Of a stretch of 64,000 nucleotides of DNA, positions 16,260 to 24,988 are shown piece after piece. This DNA is from Gordonia polyisoprenivorans. GTDB taxonomy: Bacteria; Actinomycetota; Actinomycetes; Mycobacteriales; Mycobacteriaceae. The notes below the pieces were generated by a model. It had not been told where the DNA came from. It ran no database searches and saw only the letters and a program-made list of their open reading frames with translations. A program made the translations under genes and the position numbers. The stretch spans positions 434,001-498,000 of the forward strand of contig NZ_CP072203.1 in assembly GCF_017654315.1 (NCBI RefSeq). Direction: 5' to 3'. Numbering within the stretch: the stretch's first letter is position 1; every line of letters starts with the position of its first letter.

Positions 16260-17477
16260 TTATCGGCGGGGCAACCCGAGTCCGCGTTGGGCGATCACGG
16301 AGAGCTGGATCTCGTCGGTGCCGCCGGCCAGGTGCAGGGCGGGGACGCCGAGGATGAATTCCGACCACGCGAAGGTGTCGGGGTCACCGTTGTCGACGAA
16401 TGCCCGTTCCCCGAGCACTTCGGTTGCCAGACGGGCGATCTCATCGGCGGCGCGGACCATCAGCAACTTGAGCACCGATCCGCTGACCGGCGCCATCCGG
16501 TGGCTCCACGATCCGGGGCTGAGCCCGGCCGCGGCACGCATGGCGGTCACGGCGGTTACGGTACGCGCGATCTGCGGCCGATGGACCGGATCCGACTCGG
16601 CGTCGAGGCGGCGCACCAACTCGACGAGCCGCGCCATCACGACCGGCGTCAGCGGGCCACCGGGTCCGCTCATCGTCGACCGCTCGCTACCCAGGCTCGT
16701 CGACGCCACCGCCCAGCCCTCACCGATCCCGCCGATCCGGCGGCTGTCGGAGACCCGGACGCCGTCGAGAAAGACCTCGTTGAACGCCGCACCACCGGTC
16801 ATCTGCCGGATCGGGCGCACCGTGATGCCGGGCGCATGCATGTCGAGCAGGAACATGGTGAGGCCGGCGTGTTTGGGCGCCTCGGGATCGGTGCGCACCA
16901 GGGCCTCGCCGACGTCGGCGAGATGACCCATCGAGGTCCACACCTTCTGACCGGTGATCACCCAGTCGTCACCGTCACGCACCCCACGGGTGGTCACCGA
17001 CGCGAGGTCCGATCCGGCGCCGGGCTCGCTGAACAGCTGGCAGCCGATCAGATCGCCCCGGAACAGCGCGGGCAGCACGGAGTCACGCAAGTGCGCGGGC
17101 GCGTGTCGGAGCAGGGCCGGCGCGACGATGTTCAATCCGACGAAAAGTGCCTCCCTGGACGGGAATCCGAGCTCGTCGAGGACGTTCTCCAAGACCTCGT
17201 CGTGTGCCGCGGACAGCCCGAGGCCGCCGAGTTCGACCGGACCGCCGGGCCACGCGACACCCGCGTCGAACAGCGCGCCCTGCAGTCGGCGCATCCGCGC
17301 GACCACCTCCTCGTGACCCGCACGAAGCTCTTCTACCGCCGCGATCCGGTCGCCTCTGAAATCGTCGGTGGCGGGAGCTTCTGCGGCAGAGCAGAACTCA
17401 CCGGTCAGGCCTGCGAGACGACGCCGCAGATATCGGGCGAAGGCGTCGAGCCCCGTGGGAATCCCGGTGAGCGTCAT
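16260..17477 (-). CDS. Acyl-CoA dehydrogenase (second of two in the operon)
   Basis: 405 residues. ACAD motifs are visible: CQLFSEPGAGSDLASVTTRG (middle beta domain, substrate and FAD contacts), DDWVITGQKVWTS, and a C-terminal AGGTDEIQLSVIAQRGLGLPRR. The aligned catalytic Glu is not obvious to me. The ATG overlaps the stop of the HpaB-like gene (ATGA), so translation is coupled. Only 44 bp separate it from the HGD-like gene. It probably oxidises a CoA ester in the same pathway as the ACAD at 12705. Confidence 0.9.
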   Translation of the reverse strand: MTLTGIPTGLDAFARYLRRRLAGLTGEFCSAAEAPATDDFRGDRIAAVEELRAGHEEVVARMRRLQGALFDAGVAWPGGPVELGGLGLSAAHDEVLENVLDELGFPSREALFVGLNIVAPALLRHAPAHLRDSVLPALFRGDLIGCQLFSEPGAGSDLASVTTRGVRDGDDWVITGQKVWTSMGHLADVGEALVRTDPEAPKHAGLTMFLLDMHAPGITVRPIRQMTGGAAFNEVFLDGVRVSDSRRIGGIGEGWAVASTSLGSERSTMSGPGGPLTPVVMARLVELVRRLDAESDPVHRPQIARTVTAVTAMRAAAGLSPGSWSHRMAPVSGSVLKLLMVRAADEIARLATEVLGERAFVDNGDPDTFAWSEFILGVPALHLAGGTDEIQLSVIAQRGLGLPRR

Positions 17478-18850
17478 GCCAATCCCGCGAGCTCCAGAGC
17501 CGCGCGCTTGGCCTTGTCCATGTCGTAGTGTTTGCGTGCCACCAGACGTTGCGCGTACAGCCCGCCGCCGGACTGCAGCATCGTCACCAGCTGCCAGCCA
17601 CCGTAGGCGTCTGCGGTGAAGTCGCGGATGGCGTGGAACAGTCTGGTGCGGTAATCGCCGTCGACGCCGTCCTTGGTGCGCATGTACTTCTTGATCAGCG
17701 GGCCCACCTCGTCGTTGTCGAGGTCGGCGGTCGACGGTGCGGTGAGAATCGAGCCGCCGCCGATGTCATGGAGATGTCGGACCATCAGGCTGTAATCGGC
17801 TGCGGCGTAATGCTTCGCGGCATTGGTGTAGAGCTCGCTCGGGAAGTACCAGCCCTCCGGGCTCTCCTCGGCGTTGGCGATCGCCGCCTCGAGGCCGGAC
17901 CGGACCATGGTGGCGTAGATGATCATTTCGGCGATCTTCTCGCGGATGTGGTTGATGCGTTCGGTGCCGTTGGCCTCGGCGATCAGCTGCGCCAGCCCGA
18001 CGAGTTGATCGGCGAACTCCGACATGTGGGCGGTTCCGCCGAGACGCTCCCACAGTCCGAGGGCGTGGGCGAAGGTCGCCGAATGGCCGACCTGACCGTC
18101 GAGGAAGACCCGCTCGGCGGGGACGAAGACGTCGTCGAAGATGATGAAGCCCTCGGGCATATTGTGTTTCGCGCTGACCGGGAAGTCGCCCTCGCGCTCA
18201 CGGGGCGCGTAGCTGGTGTTCACGATGCGCACGCCCGGCGCGTTGACCGGCACCGCGCACGCGATCGCGTAGTCCTCTTCGCCCGGTTTCATGTTCTTGG
18301 TCGGCATGACGACGAGTTCGTGACAGACCGCCGCCGACGAGATGTGCAGTTTGGCGCCACGGATGACGACCCCGTCGGGGCGGCGCTCGACGATCCGCGT
18401 GTAGACGTCGGGATCGTCCTGCGCCCCCGGCGGCAGCCGACGGTCGCCCTTGGCGTCGGTGATGGCCTGCACGCAGCGCAGGTCGCTGCGCCGGCAGTAG
18501 TAGAAGTAGTCCTCGATGCGTGCGGACGCCTCGGGGTGATCGGCGCGCATGCGGGCGGCCGCGGTCAGCAGCGCGAGCAGGCCCTGGCTGGTGGTGACGG
18601 TGACCATGTCCCAGTGCAGCAGGTCCGACAGCAATTCCTTGAGTTGGACAGGGCTGCGCGGGATGTCGAAGTACGGACCGCTCGCATCATCGCCCGGCCG
18701 GTAGTGGTCGGCGTAACCCTGGCCCACGAGTTCGATCGCGGTGGCGAATTGCGGGTGCCGGGAGAGGTCCTTGACCTGCTCTCCCTCGGCGAAGATCCGG
18801 CGACCGTCATCGAGGGACGCGACGTAGGAGTCCCTGGTCATCATCGCCAT
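17474..18850 (-). CDS. 4-Hydroxyphenylacetate 3-hydroxylase (HpaB) family flavoprotein
   Basis: 458 residues and first gene of the leftward operon. ATG at 18850 with AAAGAGG upstream. The HpaB/4-hydroxybutyryl-CoA dehydratase fold is recognised from RDSYVASLDDGRRIFAEG, the HWDMVTVTTSQGLLAL block and the C-terminal GGGSILTAPS region. The dehydratase branch needs a CxxxC and a His-x6-Cys for its iron-sulfur cluster. Here the only nearby cysteines are 119 and 126, and the FAHALGLWERLGG region has no Cys, so a flavin-dependent aromatic hydroxylase is more likely. No flavin reductase partner is adjacent. A probable operator lies 53 bp upstream. Confidence 0.85.
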   Translation of the reverse strand: MAMMTRDSYVASLDDGRRIFAEGEQVKDLSRHPQFATAIELVGQGYADHYRPGDDASGPYFDIPRSPVQLKELLSDLLHWDMVTVTTSQGLLALLTAAARMRADHPEASARIEDYFYYCRRSDLRCVQAITDAKGDRRLPPGAQDDPDVYTRIVERRPDGVVIRGAKLHISSAAVCHELVVMPTKNMKPGEEDYAIACAVPVNAPGVRIVNTSYAPREREGDFPVSAKHNMPEGFIIFDDVFVPAERVFLDGQVGHSATFAHALGLWERLGGTAHMSEFADQLVGLAQLIAEANGTERINHIREKIAEMIIYATMVRSGLEAAIANAEESPEGWYFPSELYTNAAKHYAAADYSLMVRHLHDIGGGSILTAPSTADLDNDEVGPLIKKYMRTKDGVDGDYRTRLFHAIRDFTADAYGGWQLVTMLQSGGGLYAQRLVARKHYDMDKAKRAALELAGLA

Positions 18851-18902
18851 GTGAGGCCTCTTTCGGGGTGAGGGGATTGGGCGCGCGAGTTCGGCTCGAC
18901 TT

Positions 18903-18928
18903 TTCTGATGCTAGATTCAGATTCAGAA
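18903..18928. promoter_or_regulatory. Candidate TetR operator B of the catabolic operon
   Basis: TTCTGA (18903-18908), 14 bases, then TCAGAA (18923-18928): a perfect 6-bp inverted repeat. CTAGATTCAGATTCAGAA (18911-18928) matches the site at 7780-7797 in 16 of 18 positions. It lies 53-78 bp upstream of the HpaB-like start codon, in the divergent gap to the GNAT gene. The local AT-richness suits a promoter. Confidence 0.6.
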
Positions 18929-18990
18929 ATATACAAGCGCAGGTATGCCAGCCGTTGCTCCTGCACGCCAAGTGGGTGAGGCTGGTTGTC

Positions 18991-19563
18991 ATGACCGTGA
19001 AGGTACGCCCGGCGACGCATTTCGACGACGTCGCCACCATGGTCGGGCCGAAGCGTCCCGACGCCAACGTCTGCTGGTGCCTGAGCTATCGAATCCCCAA
19101 CGCCCTGAACCGCACTTTGGCGAAGCAGGAGCGGGGACGATACGTCCGGAAACTCTGTGCCGCCGATCCCCCGCCGGGTGTTCTTGCCTACCTCGACGAC
19201 GAGGTGGTCGGCTGGGCCGCTATCGCACCTCGCGCGGAGACCACCTTCGCGACGAACCGCAGGATCCCCCACGTCGACGACCTCGACGTCTGGTCACTGT
19301 GGTGTATACGAATCCGGCCGGGTCACCGCAAGACCGGGCTCGTGCACCCCCTCATCGCCGGTGCCGTCGAGTTCGCACGGGATCGGGGAGCACCCGCTGT
19401 CGAGGCGTACCCCGTGGACAACCGCGGCGAACGTGTCGATCTCACGATGGCCTACGTCGGCACCCGCGCCATGTTCGAGACCGCCGGGTTCGTCAAGGCT
19501 TCCGACACGACGTCGGTGCTCAACGGCTTTCCGCGGATCATCATGCGGTTGCCGCTGGGGTGA
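18991..19563 (+). CDS. GNAT family N-acetyltransferase
   Basis: 190 residues from the ATG of MTVKVRPATHFDDVATMVG; upstream in-frame codons would run into the operator region. The GNAT core is visible: GVLAYLDDEVVGWAAIAPR (strand 4), LWCIRIRPGHRKTGLVHPLIAGAVEFARDRGA (the acetyl-CoA-binding A motif with R/G-x-x-G-like turn), and a late MFETAGFVKASDT. The N-terminal CWCLSYR segment is typical of a YafP/ActR-like subgroup. Acceptor unknown. It is divergent from the catabolic operon and is probably unrelated to it. Confidence 0.85.
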   Translation: MTVKVRPATHFDDVATMVGPKRPDANVCWCLSYRIPNALNRTLAKQERGRYVRKLCAADPPPGVLAYLDDEVVGWAAIAPRAETTFATNRRIPHVDDLDVWSLWCIRIRPGHRKTGLVHPLIAGAVEFARDRGAPAVEAYPVDNRGERVDLTMAYVGTRAMFETAGFVKASDTTSVLNGFPRIIMRLPLG

Positions 19564-19599
19564 GGGTGCGCGCTGGCCCGGATACTTTTCGGCACAAGG

Positions 19600-19755
19600 G
19601 GTCTCGAGGCTCCGTCGCTATCGCTCCTACGCACCTCGACCACCGGGAGGACAGCCACCCGTCCTGTCGGTCCCGTGCCCGTTTCCCCGATGGTCGAGGT
19701 GCGAGCCGCGTGCGGCGAGCCTCGAGACCGCTTGCCACGGTGCTGGTTCCAGCTC
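19600..19755. repeat. Dispersed palindromic repeat (copy 1)
   Basis: GGTCTCGAGGCTC (19600-19612) and CACCTCGACCACC (19632-19644) are answered by ATGGTCGAGGTGCGAG (19690-19705) and GAGCCTCGAGACC (19717-19729). The unit can therefore fold back on itself. The flank CACGGTGCTGGTTCC (19737-19751) recurs in degenerate inverted form near 35110-35130. The same modules surround the HNH gene at 33141-33280 and 35108-35295. Here it fills the convergent gap between the GNAT and DUF429 genes and may also end transcription. Confidence 0.8.
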
Positions 19756-20494
19756 ACCGCGACCAGCGCAGCGCATCCAGCGAGCAGTCGGGAACGTGAA
19801 TCCAGCCCTCCCGCAGCGCCACCGACCTGTCGGCCTCGTCCGGTAGACGAGTGTGCCCCAGCTGCGCGGCTCGAGCGATGAGTGCGGTGACGACGGCGTC
19901 GAAGGCGTTGTCGTCACGGCACATGAGCGCGTAATGATCGCCGAGGTCGAGCCACCCGGCCGCGTCCTGCAGCGCCGACACGAGATCAGCCAGCGACTCC
20001 CGGTTACCCGCCCGCTTGTAGCCGCGGGATCGCAGGCCCCAATGCCGCAGAGCGCCTGCGGGATACGCCTCCACCGCCCAGCCGTCCACACGATCGACGA
20101 CGCCGAGGTCGGCCAGTAGCCCGGCGCAGCGGAACGCGACATGGGCGATCTGATCGGCGGACACGCTCAACGGTCGCCCCAGTCCGTGCTCGACGAGAAA
20201 CCGGTCGGTGCGCCGAAATGCCAAGGGACGTCGGCGGTCGATGGCGTCGAGCCCGCTGCCGGTCGGCGTCGATCCTCGGTGGTGGGCGACGACGAAGTCG
20301 ACGAACTCCTCCGGCCACCCGAACGGCGAATCGATCCCCACCCGCGCAGACCCGGCCACCAGGGCCCGGATCGTCGCATCGCCAGCGGGGGTCACCAGCT
20401 CGACCAGCCGCGCAATGCCTGCCGACCAGTCGATCACCGCGACCGCGGTCGATGCCGGTGCAGCCGCGAGATCGACTCCGGCAGTGCGTGTCAC
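19754..20494 (-). CDS. DUF429 domain protein (predicted nuclease-like fold)
   Basis: 246 residues from a GTG at 20494. The start GVDLAAAP, then VGIDSPFGWPEEFVDFV, RRTDRFLVEHG and VEAYPAGALRHWGL match the DUF429 family, which has an RNase H-like fold with conserved Asp residues. Here the likely acidic set is the Asp in GVDLA, the Asp in GIDSPFG, and DDNAFDAVVTALIA near the C-terminus. It lies 23 bp after the TrpB-like gene on the same strand. Biological role unknown. Confidence 0.82.
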   Translation of the reverse strand: MTRTAGVDLAAAPASTAVAVIDWSAGIARLVELVTPAGDATIRALVAGSARVGIDSPFGWPEEFVDFVVAHHRGSTPTGSGLDAIDRRRPLAFRRTDRFLVEHGLGRPLSVSADQIAHVAFRCAGLLADLGVVDRVDGWAVEAYPAGALRHWGLRSRGYKRAGNRESLADLVSALQDAAGWLDLGDHYALMCRDDNAFDAVVTALIARAAQLGHTRLPDEADRSVALREGWIHVPDCSLDALRWSR

Positions 20495-20517
20495 CCGCGT
20501 GACCGGTCGAGAGGCAC

Positions 20518-21822
20518 TCAGGCCATCGCGCCGTCGAGGAACTCCGCGTAGGCGGGCAGATCGAGCTGACCGTGGCCCGACAATCCGATGACGACGACCT
20601 GCTCGGTGGGATCGTCGGCGACGTGGGCCGCGGCTGCGGCGATGGCATGCGTCGACTCCGGCGCGGGCACGATGCCCTGCGTCCGCGCGAACTGGACACC
20701 GGCCTCGAAGGCCTTGCGCTGGGCGATGGCGATGCCCTGCACGAGTCCGAGTTCGACGGTGTGGCTCAGCGCGGGCGCCATGCCGTGGTAGCGCAGGCCA
20801 CCGGCGTGGATCGGGTCCGGCACGAAATCCATTCCGAGCGTGTGCATCTTGAGCAGCGGGGTCAGTCCGGCGACGTCACCGTGGTCGTACCGGTACTCAC
20901 CCTGCGTGATCGACGGGCAGGCGGCGGGTTCGGCGGCAACGATCCGCGGATTCGACCGTCCGGCCAGCTTCTCCCGCAGGAACGGGAACGAGAGACCGGC
21001 GAGGTTCGATCCGCCTCCGGCGCACCCGAAGACGACGTCAGCGCCGCCCGGCTCGACGCCGGCGAGCTGCTCGACGGCCTCCTGGCCGATGACACTCTGG
21101 TGGAGCACAACGTGATTGAGGACGCTACCGAGCGCATACCGGGTGTCGTCGTGAGTCGCGGCGACCTCGACGGCCTCGCTGACCGCCATCCCCAGGCTCC
21201 CGGTGGTGTTCGGGTCCTTGGCGAGCATCGCGCGGCCGGCATCGGTGAGGTCGGACGGACTCGGGTGCACCGTCCCTCCGTAGGTCCGCATCAGATATCC
21301 GCGGTACGGCTTGGAATCGTAGGACGCGCGCACCTGCCACACCTCGACGTCGATGCCGAACTGCGCTCCGGCGAAGGCCAGCGCGCTACCCCACTGGCCC
21401 GCCCCGGTTTCTGTCGTCAGTTTGCGCACTCCGTCGACGCAGTTGTAATAGGCCTGCGCGACAGCCGAATTGGTCTTGTGACTGCCGACCGGGCTGACGC
21501 CCTCGTACTTGACGTAGATCCGCGCACCGGTGTTCAGCGACTCCTCGAATCGTCGCGCCCGGATCAGCGGCGAAGGCCGCCACATCCGGTAGATCTCCCG
21601 GACCGGCTCGGGGATCTCGATGTAGGGCTCGGTCGATACCTCTTGAGCGATCAACCCCGCGGGGAAGAGCGCGGCGAGATCGTCGGGACCGACCGGCTCC
21701 TTGGTGCCCGGGTGTAGATGCGGCGGAATAGGCTCGTCGAGCTCGGCTGCCAGGTTGTACCAGTGCGTCGGCACGTCCACGGTGATCAGATCCGGGCTGG
21801 TGGCGTCCACGTGCGTCGTCAT
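20518..21822 (-). CDS. TrpB2-type tryptophan synthase beta-like protein
   Basis: 434 residues from the ATG of MTTHVDATSPD. The PLP lysine is Lys116 in GVSPVGSHKTNSAVAQAYY. ETGAGQWGSALAFAG and the phosphate-binding GCAGGGSNLAG confirm the beta-subunit fold. The N-terminal HWYNLAAELDEPIPPHLHP and the insertion after the active-site Lys are typical of the TrpB2 group, which works without TrpA and is found outside trp operons. It makes tryptophan from indole and serine or acts as a salvage enzyme. No trp genes are nearby. Confidence 0.92.
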   Translation of the reverse strand: MTTHVDATSPDLITVDVPTHWYNLAAELDEPIPPHLHPGTKEPVGPDDLAALFPAGLIAQEVSTEPYIEIPEPVREIYRMWRPSPLIRARRFEESLNTGARIYVKYEGVSPVGSHKTNSAVAQAYYNCVDGVRKLTTETGAGQWGSALAFAGAQFGIDVEVWQVRASYDSKPYRGYLMRTYGGTVHPSPSDLTDAGRAMLAKDPNTTGSLGMAVSEAVEVAATHDDTRYALGSVLNHVVLHQSVIGQEAVEQLAGVEPGGADVVFGCAGGGSNLAGLSFPFLREKLAGRSNPRIVAAEPAACPSITQGEYRYDHGDVAGLTPLLKMHTLGMDFVPDPIHAGGLRYHGMAPALSHTVELGLVQGIAIAQRKAFEAGVQFARTQGIVPAPESTHAIAAAAAHVADDPTEQVVVIGLSGHGQLDLPAYAEFLDGAMA

Positions 21823-21925
21823 GGCTGACAACTGTAGCGGGCCCGCGCACGGCAAGTTGCCGGGTCGGCGGTCCGGGAGTCTGCGACATTGCGGAGAGTT
21901 TGCTATGTTTAATACTCAATCATTG

Positions 21926-21944
21926 GTACTCGCACAGGGAGTAC
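21926..21944. promoter_or_regulatory. Inverted repeat in the leader of a small secreted-protein gene
   Basis: GTACTC (21926-21931), 7 bases, GAGTAC (21939-21944): a perfect 6-bp inverted repeat 25 bp before the GTG start. It is preceded by an AT-rich stretch, TTTAATAC, at 21908-21915 that could serve as a -10 region. It could be an operator or a 5'-leader hairpin. Confidence 0.35.
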
Positions 21945-21968
21945 TCACGACAAGGGGAGGTTGTTGAA

Positions 21969-22352
21969 GTGCGCAAGAAACTCGTAGGTCTCCTGGTGGC
22001 GCTGGCTGCCGTGACCGGGCTGCTTTTCATCGGGGGCGGGCACGCGAGTGCGGCCGACGTTCGGGACACACCGACAAAAGTGTGGGTGGGTTTCACCCCC
22101 GCCGAAACCAAGCAGATCGCGGCCAGCGGCGTTGAGTCGATCTTCGACACACCGCAGCTGCGCCCGTACTGGTACGCCAACCCGGACCGCGACTCCCGGT
22201 ACAAGACGTTCTACGTCCCCGGTAAGGGCTACGTCGTCTACACCAGCGCCCAGGCGATGGTGAGGGAGGCCGCAAGCCACCCCAACGGCCGAGTCTGGGT
22301 GTCGTACAACAAGACACTGCCCAAGCCGCTGACCTTGTGGACCGAGTTCTGA
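21969..22352 (+). CDS. Small secreted protein of unknown function
   Basis: 127 residues from a GTG at 21969 with GGGGAGG upstream. The N-terminus is a classical signal peptide: RKK, a hydrophobic core LVGLLVALAAVTGLLF, and HASA-ADV as cleavage site near residue 28. The ~100-residue mature part is rich in Tyr/Trp/Lys (WYANPDRDSRYKTFYVPGKGYVVYTS) and has no Cys. No family recognised. It is alone on its strand between divergent trpB2 and convergent phosphoketolase, with its own promoter region and a strong terminator. Confidence 0.8.
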   Translation: MRKKLVGLLVALAAVTGLLFIGGGHASAADVRDTPTKVWVGFTPAETKQIAASGVESIFDTPQLRPYWYANPDRDSRYKTFYVPGKGYVVYTSAQAMVREAASHPNGRVWVSYNKTLPKPLTLWTEF

Positions 22353-22381
22353 TCCGGTGACGTGCTGATCCACTGACGGGC

Positions 22382-22416
22382 AACGGCACCCGGCGAGACG
22401 TTCGCCGGGTGCCGTT
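22382..22416. terminator. Strong bidirectional hairpin terminator
   Basis: A perfect 15-bp stem, AACGGCACCCGGCGA with its complement at 22402-22416, closing a GACGT loop. It lies 30 bases after the secreted-protein stop and 22 bases after the stop of the convergent phosphoketolase gene, so it can serve both. Confidence 0.8.
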
Positions 22417-22438
22417 ATCGTCTCCGAGGAGCCCCAGA

Positions 22439-24862
22439 TCAGCTCCAGGTCCAGTCCCGGACCTCGGGGAGGTCTTCGAAGTGCTCGCGCACATAGTCGG
22501 CGTGCCGGGCCAGTTGTGTGCGGCAGTACTCGACGAGTTCGGCGCTCTTCTCCGGGGCGCGTCGCGAGCGGCGCAGCGCCTCGAGAACCAGGTGATAGCG
22601 ACTCATCTTGTTGAGCACCACCATGTCGAACGGCGTTGTCGTGGTGCCCTGTTCGGAGAATCCGCGGACGTGGAACCGTCCGGGATGGGTGCGGCCGTGC
22701 ACGAGTTGATGGACCGCGCGCGGGTAGCCGTGGAAGGCGAAGACGACGTCGGTGTCGCGGGTGAACAGGTCGATGAATTTCTCCTCGGACAAGCCGTGCG
22801 GATGATCGTTCTGCGGCAGCAGCACCATCAGGTCCATCACGTTGACCACCCGCGTGCGCAGATAAGGCACCCACTCCCGGAGCAACTGCGCGGCCGCGAG
22901 AATCTCCTGGGTCGGGACGTCCCCGGCGGCGGCGAGTACCACGTCCGGCGGTGCGGCGTCGTCGAACCCGTCGTCGGCGGACTCGGTGCCGGCCCACTCC
23001 CAGATCGAGGCGCCCGCCGCGGCCTGCTCGTTGGCCTCCTCGAGCGTCAGGTATTGCAGATGCGGCTGTTTGTCGACGACGAGGACGTTGACGTGATCGC
23101 GGCTGCGGAAGCAGTGATCGGCGATCGACAGCAGCGAGTTGGAGTCCGGCGGCAACCACACCCGCACGACCCCCGGCGACAGCGGCAACACCAGGTCGAT
23201 GAGGCCGGGACCCTGATGGGAGAAGCCGTTGTGGTCGTTGCGCCAGCACGTGGACGTCAGCAGGATGTTGAGCGAGGCGACCGGCTCGCGCCACGGTAGT
23301 TCGGCGGCGTGTTGGAGCCACTTGGTGTGCTGCACGACCATCGACGCACTCACCATCGCGAACGCCTCGTAGGTCGCGAACAATCCGTGCCGCCCCGACA
23401 GCGTGTAGCCCTCGAGCCAGCCCTGACACAGGTGCTCGCTGAGAACCTCCATCACCCGCCCGGACGCCGAGAGCCCGTCGTCGAACTCGGTGGTCGGGAG
23501 TTGCCAGCACCGGTCGGTGGCCTCGAAGACCGCGCCGAGGCGGTTGCTCGACGTCTCGTCCGGACAGAACAACCGGAAGTTGCCGCCGTCGTCGGGAGTC
23601 CCGTTCTCCCGGTAGATGTCGCGCATGAACTCGCCGAGCACGCGCGTGGTCTCGTGCAGGACCACGCCCGGCGAGTCGATGTCGAGGGCGTAGGACGAGA
23701 TCGGTGGCAGACGGAGGGGGCGGAGCAGGCGGCCCCCGTTGGCGTACGGGGTGGCGCCCATCCGCAGATCGCCCTTCGGTGCGAGCGCGCGGATGGAGTC
23801 GACGACGCCGCCGTCCTCGTTGAACAGCTCCTCGGGCTTGTAGGACCGTAGCCAGTCGGAGAGGATCGCCAGATGTTCCGGGTTCTCCCGGACCCCCGAC
23901 AGCGGCACCTGATGCGCCCAGTGCGTGCCCTCGATCTTCTTGCCGTCCACGAACTTCGGGCCGGTCCAGCCCTTCGGCGTCCGCAACACGATCGCCGGCC
24001 ATGCGGTGTCCGGGCGCGGGCCGTCGCCGCGCGCGGCGGCCTGGATCTCCCGGATCGTGCGATAGGAGTCCACCAGCGCCGTGTGCAAGGCGGGGAACAC
24101 CTCCCGCGGGTCCTCGCCCTCCACGAACACCGGACGCCACCCCTGCCCACTGAGGTAATCGCTGATCTCGGCGTCGGTGCTGCGACCGAGGACGGTGGGC
24201 CCGGCGATCTTCGCCCCGTTGAGATGCAGGATCGGCAACACCGCACCGTCGCGGGCCGGGTTGAGGAAGGCAGGTATCTTCCACGACCCCGACAACGGAC
24301 CCGTTTCGGCCTCACCGTCACCGACCACCGCGGCGACGATCAGGTCGGGATGGTCGTAGGCCGCACCTGCGGCGTGCACGAGCGCGTAGCCGAGCTCGCC
24401 GCCCTCGTGGATGCTCCCCGGCGTCTGCACGCTGACGTGGCTGGGGATGCCACCGGGCGTCGAGAACTGCCTGCACAGTGCGCGTACGCCGGCGGCATCG
24501 AGGGAAATGTGCGGATAGATCTCGGTATAGGTGCCCTCGAGATATGTGTTGGCCACCAATGCCGGACCGCCATGCCCGGGTCCGGTGATATACAACCATT
24601 CCGACCCGGTGTCATTGATGATTCGATTGAGCACCGTGTAAATCGCCGACAATCCCGGGCTGGTGCCCCAATGGCCCAGCAACCGTGGTTTGATGTGGTC
24701 GACGGTCAGCGGCTCGGTCAGTAAAACGTTGTCCTGCAAGTAGATCTGCGCGATGTTGAGGTAGTTGGCGGCGGCCCACCAGCGCAGGTCTGCGTCGATG
24801 TCGGCGTCGTCGTAGCTGCTTTCGTCCTGGGGACGGTGGGCAATTCCGGTGCTGTGGGACAT
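22439..24862 (-). CDS. xfp: Xylulose-5-phosphate/fructose-6-phosphate phosphoketolase
   Basis: 807 residues, the usual family length, from the ATG of MSHSTGIAHRPQ. Thiamine-diphosphate phosphoketolase features: WWAAANYLNIAQIYLQDN, the GPGHGGPA block, VVGDGEAETGPLSGSW (the ThDP/Mg-binding GDGE...) and LAATHGFxx-equivalent FSHQGPGLIDLVLPL near the C-terminal third. It splits xylulose-5-P (and often fructose-6-P) with phosphate into acetyl-P and a triose or tetrose phosphate. No ack or pta is adjacent here. It lies 126 bp downstream of the MerR-HEAT pair on the same strand, probably with its own promoter. Confidence 0.95.
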   Translation of the reverse strand: MSHSTGIAHRPQDESSYDDADIDADLRWWAAANYLNIAQIYLQDNVLLTEPLTVDHIKPRLLGHWGTSPGLSAIYTVLNRIINDTGSEWLYITGPGHGGPALVANTYLEGTYTEIYPHISLDAAGVRALCRQFSTPGGIPSHVSVQTPGSIHEGGELGYALVHAAGAAYDHPDLIVAAVVGDGEAETGPLSGSWKIPAFLNPARDGAVLPILHLNGAKIAGPTVLGRSTDAEISDYLSGQGWRPVFVEGEDPREVFPALHTALVDSYRTIREIQAAARGDGPRPDTAWPAIVLRTPKGWTGPKFVDGKKIEGTHWAHQVPLSGVRENPEHLAILSDWLRSYKPEELFNEDGGVVDSIRALAPKGDLRMGATPYANGGRLLRPLRLPPISSYALDIDSPGVVLHETTRVLGEFMRDIYRENGTPDDGGNFRLFCPDETSSNRLGAVFEATDRCWQLPTTEFDDGLSASGRVMEVLSEHLCQGWLEGYTLSGRHGLFATYEAFAMVSASMVVQHTKWLQHAAELPWREPVASLNILLTSTCWRNDHNGFSHQGPGLIDLVLPLSPGVVRVWLPPDSNSLLSIADHCFRSRDHVNVLVVDKQPHLQYLTLEEANEQAAAGASIWEWAGTESADDGFDDAAPPDVVLAAAGDVPTQEILAAAQLLREWVPYLRTRVVNVMDLMVLLPQNDHPHGLSEEKFIDLFTRDTDVVFAFHGYPRAVHQLVHGRTHPGRFHVRGFSEQGTTTTPFDMVVLNKMSRYHLVLEALRRSRRAPEKSAELVEYCRTQLARHADYVREHFEDLPEVRDWTWS

Positions 24863-24988
24863 CGTGGGGCCTCTCACGGGCGTTGGGTGATTTCCGCAGT
24901 TCCTCCTCCATTCATACGTGCCGGGAGCGACCCGCGTCAGCCGGAAACGACAAAACGCCGAGACACGACCCATTCGGTCACCGGGTGG

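Noticed and set aside
17474..18850. 4-Hydroxybutyryl-CoA dehydratase
   Set aside because: The cysteines and histidine that bind the iron-sulfur cluster in that enzyme are not in place.
21945..24284. Long minus-strand open frame (779 codons) overlapping phosphoketolase
   Set aside because: Arg/Pro/Gly-rich translation typical of a shadow frame in GC-rich DNA; the phosphoketolase frame has full family motifs.
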